Source: Sulfuricurvum sp. (lineage in GTDB: Bacteria; Campylobacterota; Campylobacteria; Campylobacterales; Sulfurimonadaceae). From it: a stretch of DNA of 64,000 bases. Made by a program: the position numbers and the translations under genes. The notes beneath the pieces are model-generated. The model saw nothing but the letters and a program-made list of their open reading frames with translations. It searched no databases and was not told the DNA's origin. The stretch spans positions 37,299-101,298 of the forward strand of contig JAUYAU010000012.1 of assembly GCA_030693335.1 (NCBI GenBank). The letters run 5' to 3'. This document shows positions 47,184 through 56,615 of the stretch, in pieces (within the stretch, counting starts at the first letter, position 1; every line of letters starts with the position of its first letter).

Positions 47184-49097
47184 TCAACTGTACTGTGATT
47201 GAACGGCGGTAAATTCATCAATGTGTTCGAAAAAGAGATCAACAAGAGTCGGATCGAAATGTTTCCCTTTTTCATTTTTTATCAGCTCATATATCTGTTC
47301 ATTGTTCCATGCTTTTTTATAGCATCTGTCACTTCCTAATGCATCAAAAACATCCGAAAGGGCGGTGATTCGTCCAAAAATATGAATTTCTTCTCCTTTG
47401 AGTCTGCGGGGATACCCTGAACCGTCCCATTTCTCATGATGTTCGTAGGCAATAATGGCTGCAGTTTTAAGTAACGGTGAATCAGAGTTTTCAAAAAAAC
47501 GGTATCCAGTTTCACTGTGAGTACGCATAATTTTCCACTCATCATCGGTTAATGGGCCCATTTTTTGTAGAATGCTGTCAGGTATTCCAATTTTACCAAT
47601 ATCGTGCATCGGACTGGCATCTGTAAGATAGAGAATATCTTGCTCGCTTAAGCCATATTTTGTGGCTAAAATACGTGAATATTCAGCTACCCTGCGTACA
47701 TGATGGCCTGTCTCTAAGCTGCGTGTTTCACCGATCTCACCGATACGCATTATCATATCTTCTTGGGTTCGCTCTAGCTCTTCGTGGAGTTGGATGGTTT
47801 TGGTAATGTCATTACGAACAGCGATAAATTCTTCGATATTTCCGTTATTATCCAAGATTGGATTGATAATGGCCTCCACCCAATAATAGGTGCCATCTTT
47901 TTTTTGGTTTTTAACGACACCGCTCCATGGCTGTTTTTTCAATATCGTTGACCACATCTCCTTGAATAGATCTTTGTGCATATCAGGATGACGCAGTAGA
48001 CTATGAGACTTACCAATTAGCTCATCTTTCGTATAGCCTGAAATTTCACAAAATTGATCATTGACGTAAGTGATAATTCCTTTTGAATTTGTTTTTGAGA
48101 CAATGCTGCTGCGATCAACAACTTGTTTATATTCATCCAATAAACGAATATTATTTTCAACGTTTCGTGCGATCATATATCCAAGGAGAAGGAATATGAT
48201 AATAAGGGTAAATACGCCAATTGATCCATAGATTAACCCCTTTTTACTCGTTTGTAATTCATTATTTACTATCGTGTCAAAAGAGACAAAATACTTTTCT
48301 TCAAGGGTATACAGATGATTAATCACGGATGTTGAACGGGTAAACCAAAGCTCAGGATCAACAATATGATCAGGATCGGTTTTTCGAATAAAATTATCAA
48401 TTGTTTGATTCATCCAGAACCACGCTGGCAAGCTCGCTATAGATTTAAAGTGTTCACTGTGCTGGTGTGATGCCAAGATGAGAAATCGTCCTTTTGCGAT
48501 ATCAAATTCAGCTTTAGCATGTGATATTCGAACAAATAACAGATGATCGTATGTATGTTTAGCCGCAAGGGTATTCATCGTTCCTCGCATTTGTCCAATT
48601 GCTTCTTTTGTAGCTATGAGATTGGTATACGCTTGTAACAAGTTGCGCATTTCAAAATGGCGTACAGTTTTAACTTGAGCCAAGTAATGCGAGCGCATTT
48701 CACCAATCAATGCCGTATAGCCATCAAAGGACTCTATGGAAGAGAGCGTATGAATGTCAATATATTGCCGTATATGAGCCAGTTTATGGTGCGCACTTGT
48801 ACTGAAAATATTTTGATTTGTTTTTCTCAAAACCGCATTCGTATGTGTTCGTTGAGAATGAAGCTCTTTTGCAAATGTTTTTCCATGACTTCCAATGAAA
48901 CCGCCAGAAAGAGCCATCTCAATTTGTAAATTATGAATCAGTTCAGCTGTTTGTTTGATCACAAAAAGCCGTTCCTGTAATTTTTGTGCTTGCCTCATTT
49001 GGTCAATTAAAAACCAGCCGCCTAGCATTGCAGCCAAAATGATCACACCGATGGAAATACCGATAAGAATTTTGAGTCGTTGGGTAAGAGTAGTCAA
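47184..49097 (-). CDS. NIT-PAS-HD-GYP sensor phosphodiesterase
   Basis: A 637-residue membrane protein. TTG at 49097 with AAGGATATCA upstream is the probable start. A first membrane segment near 10-30, a periplasmic NIT-like four-helix region to about 280 (LIHNLQIEMALSGGFIGSHG), a second membrane segment, a PAS domain (ITYVNDQFCEISGYTKDELIG) and an HD-GYP domain with HDIGKIGIPD and HHEKWDGSGYP. It should cleave c-di-GMP under control of a small ligand; NIT domains are linked to nitrate/nitrite sensing. Confidence 0.88.
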   Translation of the reverse strand: MTTLTQRLKILIGISIGVIILAAMLGGWFLIDQMRQAQKLQERLFVIKQTAELIHNLQIEMALSGGFIGSHGKTFAKELHSQRTHTNAVLRKTNQNIFSTSAHHKLAHIRQYIDIHTLSSIESFDGYTALIGEMRSHYLAQVKTVRHFEMRNLLQAYTNLIATKEAIGQMRGTMNTLAAKHTYDHLLFVRISHAKAEFDIAKGRFLILASHQHSEHFKSIASLPAWFWMNQTIDNFIRKTDPDHIVDPELWFTRSTSVINHLYTLEEKYFVSFDTIVNNELQTSKKGLIYGSIGVFTLIIIFLLLGYMIARNVENNIRLLDEYKQVVDRSSIVSKTNSKGIITYVNDQFCEISGYTKDELIGKSHSLLRHPDMHKDLFKEMWSTILKKQPWSGVVKNQKKDGTYYWVEAIINPILDNNGNIEEFIAVRNDITKTIQLHEELERTQEDMIMRIGEIGETRSLETGHHVRRVAEYSRILATKYGLSEQDILYLTDASPMHDIGKIGIPDSILQKMGPLTDDEWKIMRTHSETGYRFFENSDSPLLKTAAIIAYEHHEKWDGSGYPRRLKGEEIHIFGRITALSDVFDALGSDRCYKKAWNNEQIYELIKNEKGKHFDPTLVDLFFEHIDEFTAVQSQYS

Positions 49098-49239
49098 TGA
49101 TATCCTTCTTAATTTTAATACTGTAAAATAATAAATATAAGATATAAATGAGAAGTATAGTGATAAAGTGTTTGATGAGTGTTTGATCAAATAACTATAA
49201 TTACCTTTGATTATTTATGCATAGAGAAGGACAATAAAA

Positions 49240-50052
49240 ATGGATGATATTTGGTTGGCGGGATATTTAGCACTGTCGATAGTTATGATTATAGGGATGT
49301 ATGCCTATGGAAAGCGACGGCTCTTCGATGAAATATCTAGCAAACAAAGTGCTATTGATGAACTAACTACCCTGCAGAAACAACAGAATTTTTTTATTCA
49401 AAAAATGATTCATGAAATGAATACCCCCTTGAGCGCCATAGAACTCAATCTCTCTGTTTTGTCAAAAGAGTGTCCCAATAGTCGAAACGTTGACATGATC
49501 AAAGGTTCGGCGCGTATATTGGCTACCATTTACGATGACATCGCCTTTGTTGCGCGCAAAGAAAAGATGTGTCACCTTCCCCAGTGGATTGATTTAGGAG
49601 AATTCATTGCGGATCGTATCCTCTATTTTGATGCGATGACGGTTGTCAAAGAGATGCTTGTAGAAATCGATATCGATGAGGGTTACCATGTGCACATGAG
49701 CCCTACCGAGCTCCAAAGAGTCGTTGATAATAATCTTTCAAATGCGATTAAATACACTCTGCAAAAAGGCCAGGTTATTTCAATCTTCATTTCGTATCAA
49801 GATGAGGCTTTATACCTTACCTTTAAAGATAACGGTATCGGTATGACCGATGATGATCTGCAAAAACTTTTCGAAGCGTACTATCGAGGTCATAGCGATC
49901 AACATGGATTAGGATTGGGAATGAGCATCGTCAAAGATATTTGTGATGATTACAATATCTCTATCAATGTCAAAAGTGTACGGGGTGAAGGAAGTTCATT
50001 TATTTACCATTTTCCAAAAGAGATGGTACGTCAAACGCTTGTTAAACAGTAG
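49240..50052 (+). CDS. Sensor histidine kinase
   Basis: A 270-residue kinase with one N-terminal membrane segment (LAGYLALSIVMIIGMYAYG), phosphorylated His58 in KMIHEMNTPLSAIE, N box DNNLSNAIKYT, and G boxes DNGIGMTDDD and GLGLGMSI. There is almost no periplasmic part, so the signal is probably membrane or cytoplasmic. Its response regulator starts 33 nt downstream. Confidence 0.92.
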   Translation: MDDIWLAGYLALSIVMIIGMYAYGKRRLFDEISSKQSAIDELTTLQKQQNFFIQKMIHEMNTPLSAIELNLSVLSKECPNSRNVDMIKGSARILATIYDDIAFVARKEKMCHLPQWIDLGEFIADRILYFDAMTVVKEMLVEIDIDEGYHVHMSPTELQRVVDNNLSNAIKYTLQKGQVISIFISYQDEALYLTFKDNGIGMTDDDLQKLFEAYYRGHSDQHGLGLGMSIVKDICDDYNISINVKSVRGEGSSFIYHFPKEMVRQTLVKQ

Positions 50053-50085
50053 ATGGCTATAGTTTAAAAAAAATACTAAGGGACC

Positions 50086-50778
50086 ATGCATATTATGAGA
50101 GCACTACTGCTTGAAGATGATTATTACAGCAATAGCGTCATTGCCAATGAACTTGTACAACTTGGATTTTTTGTTGATCAATGCTACGATGGTGAAAGTG
50201 CTATGGATTCTGTTTACAATCAACAGCATGACTTTTACATCCTGGATATCAACGTACCTTATTTCAATGGCTACGAAGTACTCAAATACATACAAGAACG
50301 ATACCCAAAAGCACCCACGATAATGATTTCAACCCATGTTGAAATGGAGTATATTAAAAAAGCGTTTTCAATGGGATGTCATGACTATATGAAAAAACCT
50401 TTTGAGCTGGAAGAATTGATCCTTCGAGTTAAAAATATACTTCGTTTAACCAACTGTAATCGTAATGATAATATTCTAAATCTTTCACATGGATATACGT
50501 ACTCATTGGTATCAAGCGAACTCTTTTATCACGATATTGCAGTTGAACTGACACGCATCGAGTCTTTATTGCTGAGAATTCTGATTCAAAACATAGGCAA
50601 TGTTGTGAGCATTGACGTGATAAAAACTTACGTATGGGAAAATGAAGATATTGCCCCGGCAACGATGCGTTATTGGGTTCATCGACTGATTAAAAAGCTT
50701 AAAAACGGGATGATTGTTAATACACGCGGAGTGGGTTATCGTTTGAGAAAATTAGATCGAAGCGTGTCTGAAGGATAA
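50086..50778 (+). CDS. OmpR-type response regulator
   Basis: A 230-residue regulator: receiver domain with Asp54 as phosphorylation site (YILDINVPYFNG) and Lys in KKPFELEELILRV, then a winged-helix DNA-binding domain (RYWVHRLIKKLK...GVGYRL). Partner of the upstream histidine kinase. Targets unknown. An ATG at 50095 is an alternative start. Confidence 0.92.
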   Translation: MHIMRALLLEDDYYSNSVIANELVQLGFFVDQCYDGESAMDSVYNQQHDFYILDINVPYFNGYEVLKYIQERYPKAPTIMISTHVEMEYIKKAFSMGCHDYMKKPFELEELILRVKNILRLTNCNRNDNILNLSHGYTYSLVSSELFYHDIAVELTRIESLLLRILIQNIGNVVSIDVIKTYVWENEDIAPATMRYWVHRLIKKLKNGMIVNTRGVGYRLRKLDRSVSEG

Positions 50779-50803
50779 AAAAGATTCTTTTTCTTATGGT
50801 CCT

Positions 50804-51121
50804 TTAATCTACCAGCATCTCTTTGAGTGCGGTTTTGAGTTGTGAGACAGACGATGTTGGAATTGATCCCACTGATTTGATGATACGGTTTTTATCGATA
50901 CATCGTATTTGATCGAGTGCAATAGTAGAATTTTCATTAACGATGATACGAGAAGGATAGGGTTTACTTGTTGACGTCATGGGCGCAATAAGAAGTGTTC
51001 GGATTGATTGATTCATTTCATCAGGAGAGATAATCACACATGGACGTGTTTTTTGTATTTCACTGCCGACAGTCGGATCAAGATTAACGAGAACGATACT
51101 GTATTGTTGAAACATTATCAT
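50804..51121 (-). CDS. MazF/PemK-type mRNA interferase toxin
   Basis: A 105-residue toxin of the MazF family, cleaving RNA. Markers: IVLVNLDPTVGSEIQKTRPCVIISPDE at the N-terminus and ALDQIRCIDKNRI. Starts 4 nt inside the antitoxin gene (ATGA overlap). Confidence 0.9.
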   Translation of the reverse strand: MIMFQQYSIVLVNLDPTVGSEIQKTRPCVIISPDEMNQSIRTLLIAPMTSTSKPYPSRIIVNENSTIALDQIRCIDKNRIIKSVGSIPTSSVSQLKTALKEMLVD

Positions 51122-51363
51122 TCCAGTCCATCAAAATCAAGATCCAGACTATCATCGATGAGTAGGGTATCATCACCTGCATTCGCCATTTGTTTAAATG
51201 CCTCTGCCCATCCCTCTCGTGGTTTCTTTTGAGTAGGCTTGAGCAGAAGCCCTTGGTCTGTGACCTCAAATTCAAGCGAGACATTTTCCAAATGCGCTTG
51301 CTTGATAATTGCTTTTGGGATGCGAACCCCTTGAGAGTTTCCAATTTTAATGAGCATGGTCAT
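51118..51363 (-). CDS. MazE/AbrB-type antitoxin
   Basis: An 81-residue antitoxin with the AbrB/MazE beta-hairpin start (IKIGNSQGVRIPKAIIKQA) for DNA binding and an acidic C-terminus that would cover the toxin. It is encoded directly before mazF. Confidence 0.9.
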   Translation of the reverse strand: MTMLIKIGNSQGVRIPKAIIKQAHLENVSLEFEVTDQGLLLKPTQKKPREGWAEAFKQMANAGDDTLLIDDSLDLDFDGLE

Positions 51364-51431
51364 AGTTAACTCCTAAAACACTATTTTTGTAATTATAAAG
51401 TAATTACAATTAAAAAGCAATAACTATATTA

Positions 51432-52316
51432 CTATGGTTGTTCTGCCACGTAAATAGCATCCAAAATACCATCTACAAATGCATATTTGTCAAACGGTAT
51501 CAGATGTTCAGGCTGTTCTCCCACACCGATATAGAGGATAGGGAGCTGTAGCGCATAGGCGATACTGAAAACAGATCCCCCTTTGGCTGTGCCGTCGAGT
51601 TTGGTGATGATGATACCATCAACTCCAACCATTTCATTGAACGCTTTGGCTTGCGCTATTGCAGAGCTGCCTTGCGTACCATCGAGGATGAGGATTTTAC
51701 GATGCGGTGCGCCTGTATGAGCTTTGTCGCAGATACGGACGATTTTTTTGAGCTCATTACCCAAGTTTGTTTGGGTATGCAGACGTCCTGCGGTATCGAT
51801 GATGACCTGCTCAAACCCTCTGGCTTTGGCAGATTCGATGGTATCGTAGGCAACAGCACTTGGATCATGTCCCTGACGTGAGGAGACAATGGGAATTTCG
51901 AGTTTGTCGGCCCATCGCGTGAGCTGTTCAATAGCCGCCGCACGAAAAGTATCTGCCGCGCCCAGTATCACCCGTTCGCCGTTATTAAGATGATGCTGTG
52001 CCAGTTTGGCAATGGTAGTCGTTTTTCCTGCGCCATTGACACCGATAATGAGGGTTACAGTTGGTTTATTGGGATTATCGGGAAGAGAATTTTGGGCGTA
52101 ACTGAGAGTTGCTAAGAGTTTTGAACGCAACTGTTCACGATTGATGTCGTTTTGATACATCTCTCGCATAATAATTTCAACAAGATCGTATTCGACATCG
52201 GATTCCAGAAGAATATTTTCAAGCTCGTCTTTGGAAATGGTAAGTTTTTTTTCAGGGACCATTGCCGCAATCGCATCAACGGTTTTCTGCAGCCCTTTTT
52301 TGATAAATGAAAACAT
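51432..52316 (-). CDS. ftsY: Signal recognition particle receptor FtsY
   Basis: A 294-residue NG-domain GTPase that docks SRP-ribosome complexes at the membrane. GTP motifs: GVNGAGKTTTIAKLA, DTAGRLHTQ and TKLDGTAKGG. It lacks the long acidic A domain, as usual in Campylobacterota. Two nt separate it from the upstream TlpA-like gene. Confidence 0.96.
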   Translation of the reverse strand: MFSFIKKGLQKTVDAIAAMVPEKKLTISKDELENILLESDVEYDLVEIIMREMYQNDINREQLRSKLLATLSYAQNSLPDNPNKPTVTLIIGVNGAGKTTTIAKLAQHHLNNGERVILGAADTFRAAAIEQLTRWADKLEIPIVSSRQGHDPSAVAYDTIESAKARGFEQVIIDTAGRLHTQTNLGNELKKIVRICDKAHTGAPHRKILILDGTQGSSAIAQAKAFNEMVGVDGIIITKLDGTAKGGSVFSIAYALQLPILYIGVGEQPEHLIPFDKYAFVDGILDAIYVAEQP

Positions 52317-52318
52317 CC

Positions 52319-52864
52319 TTATTTGCCTAAGGCCGACGCGATGTCGCGATCAATAATTTCTTCTTGTGTAGCACCCATATAGTGTGTTACGTATTGACCG
52401 TTTTTATAGAGAATCATAAGGGGAATAGGAAATTGCTGTCCAACACCTATTGTGGATGCGATGGAACGTGCAAGAGCCTGGTTTTCAGCTTTATTTGCAA
52501 TGAGATACTCTCCGCCATAAGTCTTTTTGAATTTTTCAAGCTCGTCATTGGAAACATCATCTTCAATGGTTATTCCCATAATGATAAGGTCATCTCCGTA
52601 TTTTTTTTGCAAATTTCCTAGATGTCGTGCTTCTGCGCGGCAAGGTGGACACCAAGTTGCGAATACATCAAACAGCACAACTTTCTTTTTTCCCTGATCC
52701 AAAGTAAAATTAGTACCTCTTTTTTCAACAGTATATGATTTTCCATTGGTATCAAGCAAATGAAACGATGCCGTAGAAACGATTGCTTCTTCTGCAGTTT
52801 CTTCACCGCATCCAGTCAATAATAATAAACTCATAAGAGGAATAATAAGTGTGCTAAAACGCAT
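52319..52864 (-). CDS. TlpA/ResA-like thioredoxin lipoprotein
   Basis: A 181-residue protein with lipobox L-L-T-G-C near residue 18 and a TlpA-type redox domain with W-C-P-P-C. It should be a membrane-anchored periplasmic thiol reductase, perhaps for cytochrome c maturation. I start at ATG 52864; a longer frame from 52921 has no good ribosome site and would spoil the signal peptide. Confidence 0.88.
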   Translation of the reverse strand: MRFSTLIIPLMSLLLLTGCGEETAEEAIVSTASFHLLDTNGKSYTVEKRGTNFTLDQGKKKVVLFDVFATWCPPCRAEARHLGNLQKKYGDDLIIMGITIEDDVSNDELEKFKKTYGGEYLIANKAENQALARSIASTIGVGQQFPIPLMILYKNGQYVTHYMGATQEEIIDRDIASALGK

Positions 52865-52913
52865 TTTAATGTCCATTTGATAGAATATGTCATTATAACA
52901 CGAAAGGGTTAAT

Positions 52914-53507
52914 GTGACCAAAAGCGATTTCCGTTCTGATTGTCTTAAACAAATGAAGAATCTTACGCAAATCGGAAAACTATACCGTGACGCTAAAGTA
53001 AACCGTCATTTAATGACAATTGTACGTAAGCAAAAGGGTAAACGTATTTTGTTCTATTGGCCTTTTGGTTTTGAAGCGGACATTCGTAAAAGTATTTGGG
53101 CCCTGCGCTCTAAAAAAACAATATATTTGCCATTTATGGATGGCGAAAGTTTCAAAATGGTACCATTAAGGTTACCGTTGGAGCGTAAAGCTTTTGGGAT
53201 TCATGAACCTCGGTATTCAAACTTAAATATTAAAATAATTGATGTAGCTATTGTCCCTGTTGTTGGTGTGGACGGATCATTTTGTCGAATAGGTTTTGGC
53301 AAAGGGATGTATGACCGATTTTTTCCCACACTCAAGTCGAAACCATTAACCATTTTTGTACAGTCGCTAAAGTGTTTGACATCGGAAAAGTTGTGTGACG
53401 ATTATGATATATCAGGCGATTTGTTAATCACACCACGCGGGGTGGATGCTAATAAGGAATTTCATGTTAAACGAACTACTCATAGGGGGCGGTACAGCCG
53501 CTCTTAG
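52914..53507 (+). CDS. 5-formyltetrahydrofolate cyclo-ligase
   Basis: A 197-residue enzyme returning 5-formyl-THF to the folate pool. The C-terminal RIGFGKGMYDRFF is the family signature; the N-terminal helix carries the phosphate-binding Lys/Arg. GTG start with AAAGGG upstream. Its end overlaps rny by 44 nt. Confidence 0.87.
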   Translation: MTKSDFRSDCLKQMKNLTQIGKLYRDAKVNRHLMTIVRKQKGKRILFYWPFGFEADIRKSIWALRSKKTIYLPFMDGESFKMVPLRLPLERKAFGIHEPRYSNLNIKIIDVAIVPVVGVDGSFCRIGFGKGMYDRFFPTLKSKPLTIFVQSLKCLTSEKLCDDYDISGDLLITPRGVDANKEFHVKRTTHRGRYSRS

Positions 53508-55032
53508 CGGGGTAGTCGGATTTTTAATTTCAAAAAAAATATCTTCTGCAAATTCTGAACTTTATTTGGCGCAAGCAAAAGCAAAAGCCAGTGTTATCGA
53601 AGCAGAAGCGCATATCATTTTGGAACGTGCTACTTTTCGTTCCAGCGAGATTGAAAAAGAAGCACAGCGCAAATACGATGAAGCATATGCGCAGGTAAAG
53701 CGTGATTTAGCCGATCAGGAAAGTAAAATTATCCTGATGGAGCGTGATTTTGAACAGTTTCGTCAAGCAGAATCAGAAGCATTGCGCTTACAGCGCATGG
53801 CAATTGACAGCTCACGGCTCAATTTGGAACGTAATGAAAATGCATTAGAGAAATTAAAAGAAGACTATCGCCAAAAAGGTAAAAAAATTGTGTCGGTGCT
53901 TGAGGAGCGGTCACACCTCTCCGTACAAGAAGCCAAAACCATGCTTATTGAGCATGTGCGTGAAAATTCACGATTGGAAATTGCGCGGATAACGCGGGAG
54001 CTTGAAGCACAAAGCAAAGATCAGCTCAAGCGTAAAGCGGATTATATATTGGGGCAGGCAACGGCTCGGTTTGCCGGTGAATTTGCTTCTGAGCGTCTTA
54101 TCAGTGTTATTCATCTCGACAGTGATGAGCTCAAAGGGCGTATCATCGGTAAAGAAGGTCGCAATATTAAGAGTTTAGAACTCATATGCGGTGTTGATAT
54201 TATTATAGATGAAACACCCAATACCATTTCGGTAAGCTCTTTCAACATCTTTAGACGGGCAATTGCCACTAAAACGATTGCATTGCTTGTTGAAGATGGT
54301 CGAATCCATCCTGCCCGTATTGAAGAGGTATTTGCAAAAGTCACTGATGAATTCGAAGAAGCCATTTTACGTGAAGGCGAAGATATCGTTTTTGATTTAG
54401 GAGTAGGGGCTATGCATCCTGAACTGATGAGACTTATCGGACGTCTTCGTTACCGATCGAGCTATGGTCAGAATGCTCTTGCCCATACCCTTGAAGTGGC
54501 CAATTTGGCGGGTCTTATGGCGGCTGAAATGGGTGGTGATGTCAAGCTGGCACGTCGTGCAGGACTCTTGCACGATATTGGTAAATCGCTTACTCAAGAA
54601 GCTGGCGGGAGTCATGTCGATTTGGGTGTCGAAGTATGTCGACGGCTCAATGAAGATCCTGTGATTATCAATGCTATTTATGCCCATCATGGACATGAAG
54701 AGATGAAAACCATTGAATGTGCTGCTGTTTGTGCCGCTGACACCCTTTCTGCAGCTCGTCCGGGTGCACGACGTGAAGTGCTGGAGAGTTTCTTGCGCCG
54801 TGTAACGGAGATTGAAAACATTGCGACGCAAAAATATGGGGTCAAACAAGCCTATGCGATTAATGCAGGACGTGAAGTACGGGTTATTGTCAATGCACAA
54901 AGTATCAATGATGATGAAAGCTTTTTACTGGCACGAGAAATTGCCGATGAAATTTCTCAAAAAGTACAGTTTCCAGGTGAAATCAAAGTAAACGTTATCC
55001 GCGAAAGCCGTGTAGTCGAATACGCACGATAG
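53464..55032 (+). CDS. rny: Ribonuclease Y
   Basis: A 522-residue membrane-anchored endoribonuclease, the main initiator of mRNA decay where RNase E is absent. N-terminal membrane helix, long coiled coil (about 40-200), KH domain with GRIIGKEGRNIKSLE, HD domain with HTLEVANLAG and LLHDIGKS. ATG at 53464 has TAAGGAA upstream; an earlier ATG at 53446 is less likely. Confidence 0.95.
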   Translation: MLNELLIGGGTAALSGVVGFLISKKISSANSELYLAQAKAKASVIEAEAHIILERATFRSSEIEKEAQRKYDEAYAQVKRDLADQESKIILMERDFEQFRQAESEALRLQRMAIDSSRLNLERNENALEKLKEDYRQKGKKIVSVLEERSHLSVQEAKTMLIEHVRENSRLEIARITRELEAQSKDQLKRKADYILGQATARFAGEFASERLISVIHLDSDELKGRIIGKEGRNIKSLELICGVDIIIDETPNTISVSSFNIFRRAIATKTIALLVEDGRIHPARIEEVFAKVTDEFEEAILREGEDIVFDLGVGAMHPELMRLIGRLRYRSSYGQNALAHTLEVANLAGLMAAEMGGDVKLARRAGLLHDIGKSLTQEAGGSHVDLGVEVCRRLNEDPVIINAIYAHHGHEEMKTIECAAVCAADTLSAARPGARREVLESFLRRVTEIENIATQKYGVKQAYAINAGREVRVIVNAQSINDDESFLLAREIADEISQKVQFPGEIKVNVIRESRVVEYAR

Positions 55033-55052
55033 ATGCCGCTATAAAGGCATCT
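55031..55052 (+). terminator. terminator after rny
   Basis: A perfect 7-bp stem AGATGCC / GGCATCT with an 8-nt loop begins at the rny stop and is followed by a pyrimidine-rich tract ending CTTTTATT. Confidence 0.65.
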
Positions 55053-55062
55053 TCCTCCTCTT

Positions 55063-55617
55063 TTATTCCTGAGGAATATCGACAACAACCATTCCACGTA
55101 AATCTCCCATTTTATATCCTGTAGCACGATCAGCCGGGTAGGAAGCTTTGAGTGCTTGACCCAATGGTGTAGCAGAATCAACCGTTCCGTGACATTTTAA
55201 GCAAACATCATTATTAATTACAAGAGGCTTATAGTAAGTGAATCCTGCTGTTGCTTTAGATAAAACAGCTGTTGGCTGTTCTCCTTTAGCCATTGCAGAC
55301 ATCCATGTATTCATAACTTCAATCTCTTCGGGAGTAGGGCGATTAAGCGGGTTTCGCTGCTGCAGAGTTACGCGTTTCATTTTTACCCCATGCGCTTTTG
55401 ATACTTCATGCGTTAAAGAAATAGCATTTTTTGAACAGAAGTTAACGGCTTCTACAGGCCCATCTTTTTGCATTACGGCTTTGAGCTCACTGCCTAGTTT
55501 TTGTACCAATGCCGTTGAGGAACTTTCTCCTTTTTGTAGTGCGGCGGTTTCATTGAGTGATGTTCCCATTAAGGTTGTTCCCAAAAGGATTGCGGCCAAG
55601 CAGTATGATTTTTTCAT
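55063..55617 (-). CDS. Exported DUF3365 (Tll0287-like) haem protein
   Basis: A 184-residue protein with a signal peptide (SYCLAAILLGTTLMGTSL) and one haem c site C-L-K-C-H near residue 140 in the DUF3365/Tll0287 domain. It should be a periplasmic monohaem protein for redox or ligand sensing. AAAGGAAAT precedes the ATG. No partner gene adjacent. Confidence 0.85.
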   Translation of the reverse strand: MKKSYCLAAILLGTTLMGTSLNETAALQKGESSSTALVQKLGSELKAVMQKDGPVEAVNFCSKNAISLTHEVSKAHGVKMKRVTLQQRNPLNRPTPEEIEVMNTWMSAMAKGEQPTAVLSKATAGFTYYKPLVINNDVCLKCHGTVDSATPLGQALKASYPADRATGYKMGDLRGMVVVDIPQE

Positions 55618-55687
55618 GGTATTTCCTTTATAATAGATAGTAATTTAGATCATCATTGTATGCAATACACATGAAAAAATCATGAAA

Positions 55688-56560
55688 TTATTTTTGCGAA
55701 TCATCATAGGGATCAAGATGAATAAGAGGATGAACCATATTATCAGGAAAGAGTTTGATCAATGCGGATTCGATGCGATCGCCAACTTTGTGAGCATCAA
55801 ACAGCGATGTGCTCACATTAAATACAACATGAGCACTGATGTAAATATCAGAGCCTGATTGCCGTGTTCGCAGATCGTGATATGAGTTAATATTTTGTTC
55901 TTTATCCAATATCTCTGCAATTTTGGTAACACTGTGTGGGTCCAATGCAGCATCCAAAAGCATCATGATTCCTTCTCTGATTAGCGGAAATGCAGAATAG
56001 AGCATATAAATACTGATTCCAATCCCCAGCAAGGGATCAATAAATGTGTAATCTGTCAGCGCAATAACTGCCAAAGAAACCAGTACAGCACCATTACTGA
56101 GCAAATCGGTTTGATAATGCAATGCATCGGCTTTTATTACCATGTTACCTGTTCGTTTGGCAACATATTTTAAAAAGATAACCAAACCTGCAGTAATGAG
56201 GATCGATATGCCCATAACAACCATCGAAATATCAAGATGGGCTATAGTACTTCCCTGTACCATTTTGGAAATCGCTTCATAAAGGATGAATAAGGCGGAC
56301 ATGCTGATGATAGTTCCCTCGATAACTGCTGCGAGAGGTTCAAGCTTGCGTCGTCCGAAGTTGAATTTTTCATCGGGTTCTTTATCCGAATTATGGAGGG
56401 CAAAATAGTTAAATGCAGATACGACAAGGTCGAGCAAAGAATCGATAGCAGAAGCCAAAACGGCAACTGAACCGCTAATTATACCAACGGTGAGTTTGAG
56501 AGTTACAAGGACAAGTGCAACACTGCTGGAAATAAGGGTGGCTTTTTTTTCAATTCGCAT
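55688..56560 (-). CDS. Cation diffusion facilitator (FieF-like)
   Basis: A 290-residue CDF exporter with six membrane helices and a cytoplasmic C-terminal domain. Metal site residues are in SAIDSLLDLVVS and KADALHYQTDLLSNG (H-x3-D). Divalent cation (Fe, Zn or Mn) efflux at the inner membrane. The start lacks a ribosome site: TAAAAT lies six bases before ATG. Confidence 0.9.
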   Translation of the reverse strand: MRIEKKATLISSSVALVLVTLKLTVGIISGSVAVLASAIDSLLDLVVSAFNYFALHNSDKEPDEKFNFGRRKLEPLAAVIEGTIISMSALFILYEAISKMVQGSTIAHLDISMVVMGISILITAGLVIFLKYVAKRTGNMVIKADALHYQTDLLSNGAVLVSLAVIALTDYTFIDPLLGIGISIYMLYSAFPLIREGIMMLLDAALDPHSVTKIAEILDKEQNINSYHDLRTRQSGSDIYISAHVVFNVSTSLFDAHKVGDRIESALIKLFPDNMVHPLIHLDPYDDSQK

Positions 56561-56615
56561 GATAGGATTTTAGCCTAATATTGTTAAAATCAACTCTTTA
56601 AGTTGAGGTGATAAA

